Assembly (NCBI GenBank): GCA_025617745.1
Contig: CM046870.1
Location: forward strand, 29,469,927-29,533,926
DNA length: 64,000 nt
Direction of reading: 5' to 3'
From: Heliocidaris erythrogramma
Lineage: Eukaryota; Echinodermata; Echinoidea; Camarodonta; Echinometridae
The notes beneath the pieces are model-generated. The model was not told the origin of the DNA. It searched no databases and saw nothing but the letters and a program-made list of their open reading frames with translations. Shown here piece after piece: positions 11,971 through 22,194 of the stretch. A program made the translations under genes and the position numbers. How positions within the stretch are numbered: the first letter of the stretch is position 1; each line of letters begins with the position of its first letter.

Positions 11971-13154
11971 GAGATTTATGCCTAATATGTTGACAAAGTT
12001 TTCCAGCTAACTATCCGCTCTTATGCGCTAAAATTCTTAGTAGTATCATGTAGATATATTCATTCACAATACCCGTTAAAAAAATATGAGGTTACGTTTC
12101 AACTTTACCCGAAATTCGTGTTTGGGATCGTAAATCTTGTATACATACCGTACGCGTACGCGTCCGCTTCGATCATGTTATTTCCATAGTCTAGAGCATA
12201 GACGTATTATAGATTTACTAGACGGAAAGCAGCACGCGCGGAAATCATTACGCGAATGGAATTAGGCCACGCCTCTTGGGACCATTAGAAAGGACGATAA
12301 GCACCCGTTATCGCCGTGATATCGATAATAGCTGTTGCATTATTAATTTTTCTTGCGCTTGTCATTTTATTGTGAGACTTTGATTGGATGCTATGTTATG
12401 AATATGTATCTATTTCGATAGTATCGATCAGGGTTATGTTAATATTTTTGACCTCAAATTCGTCACTCAAGATCAATTAATTATGCAGATTATATGCAAT
12501 GACGTCACCCGCACGAAATGAGAGATTTTAGTTCAAAAGTACAAGGTGAGTAGAGCTCAAATTGCGAGTAAACTATATAATTTAATTCATTAATAACAAT
12601 TAGTTGTACTATTCTAGGTGATCTATAATAATTTCTCTACAATTTAAAAGGATTGACAAGAGTTGTGTTGAAAAAGAACTGAAACAATTTTCTCTCGAAA
12701 TTACAGTTCTAAATTTATCGTCGAGAGGTAGTTTGACACGGAGATGGCTGTCCTCACACGCTGCGGCTCATGACAGCTACCCAGGCAGTCCCGGGTCAGT
12801 TCCAGCCACCGGCGCGGTGGCTACAGCGTCAAAAATGCAGTGCATGCAAGCAAGAAATATTGGATCTAAGTAGGCCTAAATCTAGATCTAGATATAACGT
12901 TAGTCAACTCTTTGAATTATGATAGACTATTGCATAAGTTTTTCCTCATGTTGTCCATCTATATGCTGCACACAAGTGTATTCATTAGTCCAACTTGGCC
13001 TTGGAATATCTAACGTACGGTTAGAATAGATTTGGAGACTGAGTGTGACTGTGCGACTGTATGGTGGGATCTACTCTTTTCAGCTCACAATAATTGTTGA
13101 CATTTTATTCCATAAACCGAAGTCTGAAGAATAGTACCGTATCTTGAGTAGATG

Positions 13155-13585
13155 TAGACCGAAAATTCTGTCTCTCGTTCGGTAGCTCTTCACTTAGAGA
13201 CAGAAGCGCTCCATACACTCGCCTGTGCAAACCGAATGCACATTTACTTACACACTATAACAGTTGAATACGGCTGGAAGATTTTCAAACGGAGAAAACC
13301 TTGGACCCTGAATTACCTGAAAAACGAGCAATAAAAGGAATAACAGTCAAATTGGTAAGTTGAACATGTTCGTTTAAGTATAGAGCCTAGGCCTAATCTA
13401 TTTAATTTACACAAATATTGTTAAAATGTGAATATTACGATTTTTAAAAACGACATGCCTACTGCCTCTCGGCTGTCAGTGAGTTTGCACAGGCGAGTGA
13501 ATGGAGCGTTTCTGTCTCTAATTAGTGAAGGGCCGACCCTATCCAAATAAGAGGCTAACGAACGAGAGACAGAATTTTCGGTCTA
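13155..13585. mobile_element. 431-bp element with 27-bp terminal inverted repeats and 9-bp target duplication (Mutator-like)
   Basis: GAGTAGATG at 13146-13154 is repeated at 13586-13594. Inside it, 27 bases at 13155-13181, starting TAGACCGAAAATTC, are the exact reverse complement of the last 27 bases. The inverted arms continue to about 13230 and 13477 (AGAGACAGAA, CGCTCCAT, CTCGCCTGTGCAAAC), with one ~24-base length difference. Long terminal repeats with a 9-base duplication fit the Mutator superfamily. There is no coding sequence. It is nested in the 8-kb piggyBac-like element. Confidence 0.8.
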
Positions 13586-15409
13586 GAGTAGATGTAGACT
13601 CACTTAGCTAGGCCTAGGGCTAAAGCTGTGTTTGGGAACGAATTCAAAGTAACCATGTTTGATAAGAAATTATGATGGATGTAGACTCTTTTCAACTTCA
13701 CTTTCAATTCATGCCTGACTGTGTTTTTGTTCTATTATCATACTTGGTTCAGTTCATGCCATTTGGTCAATTAAACTGACTAAGTTAAATATTAGTCCGA
13801 TAGACTGTTTTTTTTTAATGGGGGGGGGGGGGGGGGTAGGCAAATGTATTTTGGGCAAAACTTCAGTCTGGTGTAAATCAAGCCAGTTTATGAATCCCTT
13901 TTCAAAATTTCAGACACACTATAAGTTGCAGAGGTTGTTTCTTTTTCTTTCCAAGAAACTTATAAAGCTTGAATGCACCTTAATTAATAAATAAAAAGAC
14001 AGCTGATGAATATTGAAATTTTACCTATTACAAATAATGGATTGGAATTTACAAATGTATTTGCGTGATAAAAATAATTATTATCAATGTAACTATGACA
14101 TGTATCAAGAAAGCCCCCCCCCCCCCCCCCAAAAAAAAACGCCAAGAAGTTACAACTGTTTTCTTTTTCTTTTTTTTACAACAGATCAAAATGGAAAGGA
14201 ACCCAAGAAGTGTTATTCAAACATTGCGACAACTGTTGACCGTACATGATGAAGCAGAAATTTAGCCCCCCTAAATTACAGGTAAGTTTACAGAACATTT
14301 TCATTCATCTTTCAAGAGTATTGTATATGCTTACTACGTAAGTCAAATCAATTTAACAGGAAACAAGGAAAATAACTATAAAAGCAATCAGGGCTTCCAG
14401 GGGTCCCTAAAAGTGTTCGTTAAAATCATATTACACATACCCTCACTAGTTCCCATTGTTATTTTGATAGCTTGTCTTTAAACTATTAAAACATTATTTG
14501 AAACCATTACTAACAAAGCCCACCATTGTGTGTGAGCATGGAGAAGAAGATTGCACATTTATTCACAATACATTCTATGAAAACGGTTTCTTTTGAGCTG
14601 TAATCTATGATCTAAATTAGATGTACATTTCTACGTGTATCTAGATGTTTAAGAAGATCGAAAATATAAGAATTAGTGGAGTACAATTTTTTCTGCGAAA
14701 TATATCTTGTGAACCTCTAAATTACTTTCATTTACTTATAAATTTATTTATTTATCCTTTTTTTACACAGCGTGATTCTTTACAATGGATGGTGAAGGAA
14801 TATTGAGATACACAATCAGGAGAGATGAACAAAGAGCAAATATAATAGTACTGACCTGCTCAAGCTTGGAGAGGTAGGCCTATACTGTGTTAAATGTGGT
14901 AATCCCCCCCCCCCCCCCACAACAAAAAAGTTTTTTTTTTAATACATGAATATAAAAAATATATAATATATATAATATATCAATAGTACACAACTTGTAG
15001 AGGAGGAAGCAAGTTATTTGAAATAATTGTAATTCCATTCCCCTCTGACCTTTAAAAGAAGAATTTTTAGTCAAATATGGGAATTTCTTTCAAAGGATAG
15101 ATCATTCCCATTTTCATGCTTACAAAAGAACTTGGTTTTAATGAATGTGGGTAAAATAGCTTTTTATCAAGCTATATTTCCTCTGTTTCAGTCATGCATA
15201 TACGCATATCTGGCACATTGCAGTCCTGTCATATTGTGTATGACCTTAGTAGTTTTTAATTTGTTCTATTTTCTCTTTTCATTCAACAGACTTACGGTAT
15301 ACCACTACAGCTCTTCATAGACATCTACCTTATCATGATACCATGTGCTTCAGATGCCAGCAGTGGATGTTCAAAAAACTGTTCAAGGAATAAACTCATA
15401 TAATTTAGC

Positions 15410-15790
15410 AGGAAAGTCCACCCTGATAAGTTGGTTATAAAAGAAGCAGAAAAATTAAAGAAACAGATCAGTGGAGGTTTGAGCTCCTCTCCCATTTGCT
15501 CCATACAGAAAATTTCATAAATTTCCATTTTCTTAGTTTCTGATGAAGGAGTAGGTTTTTTCCTACAGGTTTTGTAAACAAAAAATTGTATGAGCAATGA
15601 TTATATATCTAAGGTGCATGCCAAGTATGTTTGAATATTTTCTTTAGAGAAAATGGAAATTAATGATTTTTGGGGTACAGTGCAAATGGGAGAGCAGCTC
15701 ACAAGATACGACACAGAGTTGCCAATTTATCTTTGATTTATTACAACTTCAAAAAATCAAACCTAGATTTGAATTATGTTGGTGACCAGC
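15410..15790. mobile_element. foldback element, copy 1
   Basis: It begins AGGAAAGTCCACCCTG, as does the copy at 58198. The two share interior blocks (CCTCTCCCATTTGCTC, GCAATGATTATAT, AGAGAAAATGGAAATT). Within the copy, CTCCTCTCCCATTTGCTC and GCAAATGGGAGAGCAG are inverted relative to each other. The right terminus is eroded, so the end coordinate is approximate. Confidence 0.65.
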
Positions 15791-17454
15791 AACAGTATAA
15801 TAGAATGAAGCGGTTGTCATGAATATTTCTTGAAAACTGTTGAAAAAACCCTGAATATTCATTCAATTATATGTGATGTGAAAATTTAGACTTCTGCAAA
15901 GATTTTCATTATTATTTTTTGTTTAATTATAAACTTGTTATTTTAATTGATATTTATTGTTATTAAATAGACAACAATAACAACAACAACAAGATTTAGT
16001 TTATCTCTCTTATGTTAAGGAGATGAAAAGTCATCTAGTTGCCTTAAATATTTACATTTTTTTTTAGAGCTTGTCAAATTCAAAATTCTCCTTTCAGTGA
16101 TAATGTTCATGTGATATAGTTTATGTATGAGAGGACTCAAAGTGGGAGGGTTCCATAACTAGAAATGTGAAATTTTAAAATTTCTGTGAAAGGTAAGCTA
16201 GAGTGACCTTTATACTAAAAGGAATGAGAAAGATACAAAATGAGAGTAAAAGCAGTGGTATCGCTGGAGGGGGTAGGGGTGGGTGGAGGCAGTGAGAGAA
16301 GGCTTGCAGCCTATGCCCCCTTGATACAAAGTGGCATACCTTCAGTATACAACTCCAAGATTGTACCCCCCTTTTTCTTTTTCAACTTGTCAGAGAATTT
16401 TCTGCAATGTGTGCCCCATCTTTTACAAAATCCTGGATGCACCCCTAAGGTGGTGGAGGGTAATACACCTTAATATTTGTAATTTTCAAACTGTCGGTAT
16501 TTTGGCATGTCAAAAAATATATAAAACTAATAGAACTTCCATTTTCTTTTTTCATTATTGAAAATTTGTGAGAATTTTTTTTTTCGGCACGGTTAGTATT
16601 GCCCCACCTCTCCCCATTCAAAATGCTCTAGCGACACCCCTGCTTGAAATGAAAGGAAGAGTGAAGACAATAAGCTCTGACTGGAATGGTTAATCATAAG
16701 TAGAAGTAAATGGAATGTATTGTAAGACATGTGATTGAGTGGTGACTTACAGGCATGAAAGCTGGAAAGGAATGGCAACATAAATTTTACTTACAAATGC
16801 AAAGTAAACGTTAATATAGAACATATACTTCTTCCTGGTAATTTGATTATTCCTGACAAATTCCTGACAAAAAAATCCCTTAAAAAAGAGAATAAACGTA
16901 CACTTTTATTTAATTGCCAACATAAAAACAAAATTACATTAACATCAAGTCTAAATAAAATGGTACAAAAAAACCTCAATTAACTAAAGGACCCCACCGC
17001 CACACCCCAAATGAAGATTATCCTTCCTATTAAGAAAACCATCCCTGAAAAAAATCTTACTTTGAAAGATAACTTCTTTGTTTTTTATTCATTATGCATG
17101 TATTATTTATGTATTTATTTATCATTATACTTAACGCATATTTAATGAATACATTCAACAAGAAAAGAGACTTTTGCCACTGGCGACGTGTCAAATACTT
17201 CACATTATTTTTACATTATCTTTGTTCATGATTACATTTGATTCGGTCCCGTCCGGTTACATTTTTAAGCTTTATTTACTTGTTTACATATTTGCAAAGA
17301 TTTTGATTTGGAGATCGATTACAATTAAAGTGCATTGACCGAGCCCCGTCTGTCATAATTAGAAATTGCCGTCGCTGATTCGCCGAATCTGTTGCGTTGA
17401 AGCAATGAATACATTACCATAAATGCATATATTACGGAATTTGACCTTTCTTAC

Positions 17455-17648
17455 TGCGCATGCCCCAAGCTGATGTGCGAATTTGTTTTCATACCACATA
17501 CAAACACACGCTACTCTCGGGAGCATCTTACAAAATGAATCATGCATTTACGCTCATGAATTATGCAACGGTGCTTATCGGGCCTTCTAATGGACCCCGA
17601 CAAGATGGCGGAGCTTTAGGGGCCTTGTCTAGAGCTCCGATCACGTGA
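17455..17648. promoter_or_regulatory. promoter-like cluster: NRF1-, YY1- and E-box-type sites
   Basis: A CpG-richer island inside the 8-kb element has TGCGCATGC at 17455-17463 (NRF1-like), CAAGATGGCGG at 17601-17611 (YY1-like) and the palindromic E-box TCACGTGA at 17641-17648. These sites often occur together in TATA-less promoters of housekeeping genes. I found no convincing exon next to it. A ~29-base block here (17572-17600) recurs inverted at 12277-12306. Confidence 0.35.
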
Positions 17649-18071
17649 TATCATAGCGTTCAAAGCGCCGATCGATCTTGACAAAAAGCTACAGCTACGT
17701 TATGTGCGTATTCACTACATTTACACTCCCGACTTCGATCCTGACGTTGTTTACTTATTTATATATTATCTAAGGCATTTTTCATCAACTGATTTGAAAT
17801 AAGCACATGATTTGTTGTTTCTCGTAGGAATTAAATTGCTGTGCACCCATCAACTATACTACCTTTGATTGGTTGTTTATTAATTTTTAAAAATGTATTT
17901 ATATTTTAATGTTTTTAGGAAAGTGTGTACTAGATGAGAGCTATGGAAGATATAGAGCCAAAGAGAGAGAGAGAGCCCCTCCGCCTCCAATCCATCCCGG
18001 TCAATGACAAGAAATTGCCTCCCTGTTCCAAACATCATGTGCTTTGATAACTTGACGTTGCTCCTTATAAC

Positions 18072-18396
18072 CCAAGTTCATAAGATAAAATAAAAGGAGC
18101 TTGCTCAAGGAATATATCAATTGAAATTGGCCAATTCAGCCCTTCATTCATGAATGAACCATTCTACTCTTTTCCGAAATCCAAGTTCATAAAATAAAAT
18201 AAAAGGAGCTTGGTCAAGGGTTATTGAAATTTAAATTGGCCAATTCAGCGCTTCATTGATGAATGAACCATTCACTCTTTTCTAAAACCCAAGTTAATAA
18301 AATAAAATAAAATAAAAGGAGCTTGGTAAAGGATTATATCAACTGAAATTGGCAAATTCAGCGCTTCATTCACGAATTTCAATCAACCTTTTCAAA
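18072..18396 (+). repeat. 109-bp tandem repeat, three copies
   Basis: Units start at 18072, 18181 and 18289 (CCAAGTT, ATAAAATAAAA, GGAGCTTGGTCAAGG, AAATTGGCCAATTCAGCGC). Each carries a palindrome-like TTCATTCATGAATGAA block, partly lost in the third. The divergence looks moderate. Confidence 0.85.
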
Positions 18397-18610
18397 ATGA
18401 AACGCTTTCTCAGTTCCGTGGACTGCTAACAAGCATTAGCATTTTGAAAGAAGAGGAAGTATACGTAGGTCGACCTACTTAATACATGTATACAAGAATG
18501 AACTGTAAACATGCGCTGCCATGCTATCAATATGATAAAACTACAACCCCAAGAATTACGGGAACCCAATTATTAATGCTCATTTTGAAATTCACAGTAC
18601 AGCCCGTTAA

Positions 18611-18654
18611 ATGGTTATCCTGATGACTGGGATTTGTGTCAAAAGGATAACCAT
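18611..18654. repeat. hairpin with 11-bp perfect arms
   Basis: ATGGTTATCCT at 18611-18621 is the exact reverse complement of AGGATAACCAT at 18644-18654, with a 22-base loop. No poly-T or gene context suggests a function. Confidence 0.6.
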
Positions 18655-18728
18655 AATATTGCATATGCTTTGAAAGCTTGAATTTCATGCATCTTTATTT
18701 TATTCCCGATTCCGTCATCTGCTGTAAA

Positions 18729-18729
18729 A

Positions 18730-18773
<44 letters not shown>
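18729..18773. repeat. (TAA)n microsatellite
   Basis: About fifteen uninterrupted ATA/TAA units, within the 8-kb element. Confidence 0.95.
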
Positions 18774-19619
18774 GGGGGAAGGCGGGCTGTTATTGCAGAT
18801 ATTGCAACATCACTATAAAGATTGTTGTCATTGCCCCCCCCCCCCCCCATCGCTGTTATTTTTTAAAAACATATTTCTTTATCGTTTTAGTTTGTTTATG
18901 ATTCTTGTCATTATCCAACTCAACTCTTGTCTTTCTGTTTCAACTTTTATTTTCCTCGAAACATACAATTACTACACTCTCGATATCATGCTCCTTTCTG
19001 ATGTTCTCTTTATTTTCAAATCAATCAAACTCTGATAAATAGCCACATCCTTTTATAATAAAAAATTGCATGCAATGCGGAAATAAAACGCACTGAAACA
19101 AAGTTTTAATTGCACGAGCTTCCTGACGAGTTCAGAGAGAGAGAGAGAAAGCAGGCGGCATTGAGATGTGATACTTTTTTTTTGTTCCACTCACTGTCAT
19201 TCATTTAGCTTTTTCCCATTACAAACAATATGTGTACATGATTTTAATAAATTGTTTTATTGATAAAACAACTACATAGGGGAAAAAGCGTTGAAAGAGA
19301 GATGGATAGATAGAGAAATAAACGAATGAAGCAGGAGAAATAAAACAAATAGTTATGACAAATCATGAGAAATGTATTCGAAAGTAAATAGGATTATTTT
19401 TGTCTTATTGAATAAATAATGTTCATCTGAAAAAACAGTTCCCTGATACATGTGATATAGAAAGCATTTAGAGTGATAATGTCACAATGCTGGTCAGAAT
19501 ACGACTACAAAACTTAGTCGGAAACACGTGTAAAATGCAGGGCGCAATGCATGACTTGGCAGATAATCGCCCGAGCATTAGCAGACGACAATGGGGTCCA
19601 ATGAATGGGGTATCGATCG

Positions 19620-19646
19620 AACCAAGGAGTTATCACAGACCTTGAT
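19620..19646. repeat. partial copy of the micro-palindrome
   Basis: CAAGGAGTTATCACAGA matches the 28.1-kb copy for 17 bases and is followed by CCTTGAT. The five bases TAACT of the right arm are missing. It lies about 330 bases inside the right end of the piggyBac-like element. Confidence 0.6.
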
Positions 19647-20471
19647 CTAACCGCGTGTGCGACGGCGTTTACGCAATTTGTATTGTAAGTGTACTGAAAA
19701 GGAAGGAAGCGAAGCTTCAACAAATAAGACGGCTTTTCCCCTGTAAAATAACAAACCTTATTTTTTGTTTCGATAAACAAAACTTATATTTTTAGAAGGA
19801 GAAAAGTCTGACCTTTCATGTTTACATTTACTAAAAATTACGAAAATGACCGAGTGAGGTACAATGAGCAATCAAAGTAGAAAGCACCTCCAAATTTCCC
19901 ATTACCGGCAATGTAACCGAAATCGCTCCGTCACAGGGAGAACAATCGCTGTGCGCGGGCTCGCACTGAAAGGGTTAAGTTTTATTTTATCTTTCGCACA
20001 AATATGATTGGCGTAAGCGTTTAAAGCTGTGCGTATCATGCCTGCAACATGGATAGGCACGCAAGAGGTAGGAGATTGAGATAAAAAATTATGAGTTAAA
20101 ATCCGAGATAAAATGTGGTCTCGGAATACAAAAAGATAAAAGAAAACATTTTAGAGATAAAATGATGCTCAGAATACCACCCCTGGCCTTCAATAATTGG
20201 TTAGTGCTCAGCCGGGTTTGTTACAACTTCACATTATCCTAAAAGAGTTGCAATGCATTATTGCAGTGGTTCCATGCAGTCTCCTCATTTTCTTTGAAAT
20301 GACTAGGGTACTTTCCGAGGTTTTAGAATACCATCACAAGCATTATTGCAAGTGTGATATTAGTTGGCAAAAATCTTGTAATAGAATTCGATAATCATAT
20401 GGGAATGTTGCTTGAGAAATTAGTCAGTACTCAGTTTCTTTTTGTTTATTTTGATCGCACGACTAGCATTA

Positions 20472-20945
20472 TGGCTTGAGTGCCCAAGTCTGCGCAGTGC
20501 CCATGTCTGCGCACACGCGTAACTGCGCGATTCTGATAAAACAAAACACGCAACGAACACAAACTTTTCATCTTTATCATAGCGATAGGTATTCATGCAA
20601 AAAACGGGTCAAAATAATGAAAAAGGGTCCTATTTCAGACATTTTATTCACAAGCCTTAAAATGTTGTCTTTCACGTCAAAACTCCCGAACTGCGTGTAA
20701 AATGAATGAGTGCGCAGACATGGGCACCATTGTTTTTTTCAATGTTGAATGAAGTTGAAATGACACGACCACCGTTTCTTGTGAAAATGGCATTGTTCTT
20801 GCTCTAAATTTGATGAGATTTTTTGCAGACTTACTCTTTCGAATATCAGGAATAGTATAAAATTAAGCTTTAGAGGAATATTAAAGAAATTCTTGTTCAT
20901 TTTCAGATCAAAACCTTAGATGCGCAGACATGGGGCTCCCCATCA
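20472..20945. mobile_element. 474-bp MITE with TA target duplication
   Basis: It is flanked by TA at 20470-20471 and 20946-20947, where the other two tandem units have a single TA. Its 25-base ends align without gaps (TGGCTTGAGTGCCCAAGTCT and, on the other strand, TGATGGGGAGCCCCATGTCT), sharing CCCA(A/T)GTCTGCGCA. The block CCATGTCTGCGCA or its complement also occurs near 20500 and 20710. TA duplication suggests a Tc1/mariner-type partner. No transposase frame is present. Confidence 0.8.
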
Positions 20946-21422
20946 TATATTTTTCCAAATATATCGCACTCAACGTGTATCCTAGAGATAAAATAGCCCC
21001 TACCCTATTTTAAGTTTTACTTTATCTTTCGCACAAATATGATTGGCGTAAGCGTTTAAAGCTGTGCGTATCATGCGTGCAACATGGATAGGCACGCAAG
21101 AGGTAGGAGATTGAGATAAAATATGAGATAAAACCCGAGATAAAATGTGGTCTCGGAATACAAAAAGATAAAATAAAAAATTTTAGAGATAAAATGATGC
21201 TCAGAATACCACCCCTGGTCTTCAATAATTGGTTAGTGCTCAGCCGGGTTTGTTACAACTTCACATTATCCTAAAAGAGATGCAATGCATTATTGCAGTG
21301 GTTCCATGCAGTCTCCTCATTTTCTTTGAAATCTTGCATTAGTGTTCCTCACTCGTTTGAAATTTAGAGATAATTTGTGTTGGTTGTTGTTTTGGCAGGG
21401 ACTTTGGAATGTGTTGACATCT

Positions 21423-21560
21423 GGGGAGCGTTTCATCAAGCTTTTTGTCAGTGATTTATACCGACAACTGTTATAAGCTACTGAAATCCTTGCATCTGAT
21501 TGGCTGAGAGCAAATTAGTCGGTGAAAATCACTGACAAAATGCTTGATGAAACGCTCCCC
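21423..21560. mobile_element. 138-bp palindromic MITE, copy 1
   Basis: GGGGAGCGTTTCATCAAGC at the left is matched by GCTTGATGAAACGCTCCCC at the right, and TTTTTGTCAGTGATTT by AAAATCACTGACAAAA. The core TCTGATTGGCTGAGAGC and TGTTATAAGCTACTGAAATC recurs, inverted, in the element at 40829, which shows one family. Confidence 0.8.
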
Positions 21561-22174
21561 TGGAAAGCTTTCAACGGTTCATCCTTACTTGTCTGTAATT
21601 TTAGTCGATTTGACATTTGAAGAACCAAGAAAAGTTCTTTCCGTTGTGTTTGTAGATTCACAGGTTGCATGCAAAGATGTATGATGCCTTTACCTAATAC
21701 CGGCCTCTTAACGATGTTTCCAACGACTACGGCAAAGATTCTTCATGAAACGTAATGAAAATTCATCAGACTATTACCCAAATACTGGGGAACAAGATCC
21801 AGGTACTAACGAGCGATAATACTTGCGCGTTCTTGTAGAAATGACGTTGCAATAGAGTCATCTCATTTTACGCATAGAGGGAGAAGTGCGTTTTAATTAC
21901 CGACCCCTGCACATAGTCAATGGCAATTTATGAAAAGAGATTATTTTAATGAAAATATGAAAAATTAACAAAAAATTGATAATAATTACGTTTTTATTCC
22001 TCATCTTGCTCTAATTTGGCTGTTCTCAACGTTGCTAGGCATTCTACGCGTACTCCCATGGGTTGATTTGCAAGACGCGCGCTAGATGCCATGATACGCT
22101 TAATGGTCGCTTAATGACATTAAATGACATAAAATGACGCTTAATGACATTAAAGCTTAATGTCTAAGCTTTTG
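21561..22174. other. gene-free stretch with a small direct repeat
   Basis: No gene seen. Just before the LINE, TTAATGACATTAAATGACAT at 22111 is partly repeated about 30 bases on at 22141, giving a CGC-TTAATGACATTAA duplication. Confidence 0.5.
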
Positions 22175-22194
22175 ACTCTGTAAAAAGACACTTA

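Larger units (their letters stand above)
11894..19974. mobile_element. 8,081-bp piggyBac-like element (TTAA duplication), no transposase seen
   Basis: The element is bounded by TTAA at 11890-11893 and 19975-19978. The uninterrupted tandem unit has a single TTAA at that site, so the insertion is exact. Its ends read inward CCCTTTGGAGACGACGGG and, on the other strand, CCCTTTCAGTGCGAGCCC. TTAA duplication with CCC-starting ends is the piggyBac hallmark. Short related blocks (CTGTGATGGAG and CTGTGACGGAG) lie inside each end. No frame longer than about 90 codons and no DDE transposase motif is visible, so it is non-autonomous or badly decayed. It holds C or G runs at 13820-13836, 14114-14130, 14904-14918 and 18834-18848, plus the nested features listed separately. 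The intervals 11971-13154, 13586-15409, 15791-17454 and 18774-19619 hold no recognised gene. Confidence 0.85.
11092..21332 (+). repeat. ancestral three-copy tandem array (~560-bp unit), twice interrupted
   Basis: Unit 1 is 11092-11656. Unit 2 is 11657-11893 continued at 19979-20300. Unit 3 is 20301-20471 continued at 20948-21332. Each starts at GACTAGGGTACTTTCCGAGG and ends at CTCCTCATTTTCTTTGAAAT, with near-identical sequence over 565, 559 and 556 bases. The unit contains the inner and right part of the CAGGG-ended MITE plus about 120 bases of its right flank. The gaps in units 2 and 3 are exactly filled by the 8,081-bp and 474-bp elements, so the tandem duplication came before both insertions. 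Confidence 0.92.

Noticed and set aside
12147-12166. Alternating CGTACGCGTACGCGT as a Z-DNA or origin signal
   Set aside because: The palindromic run is too short and has no supporting context.
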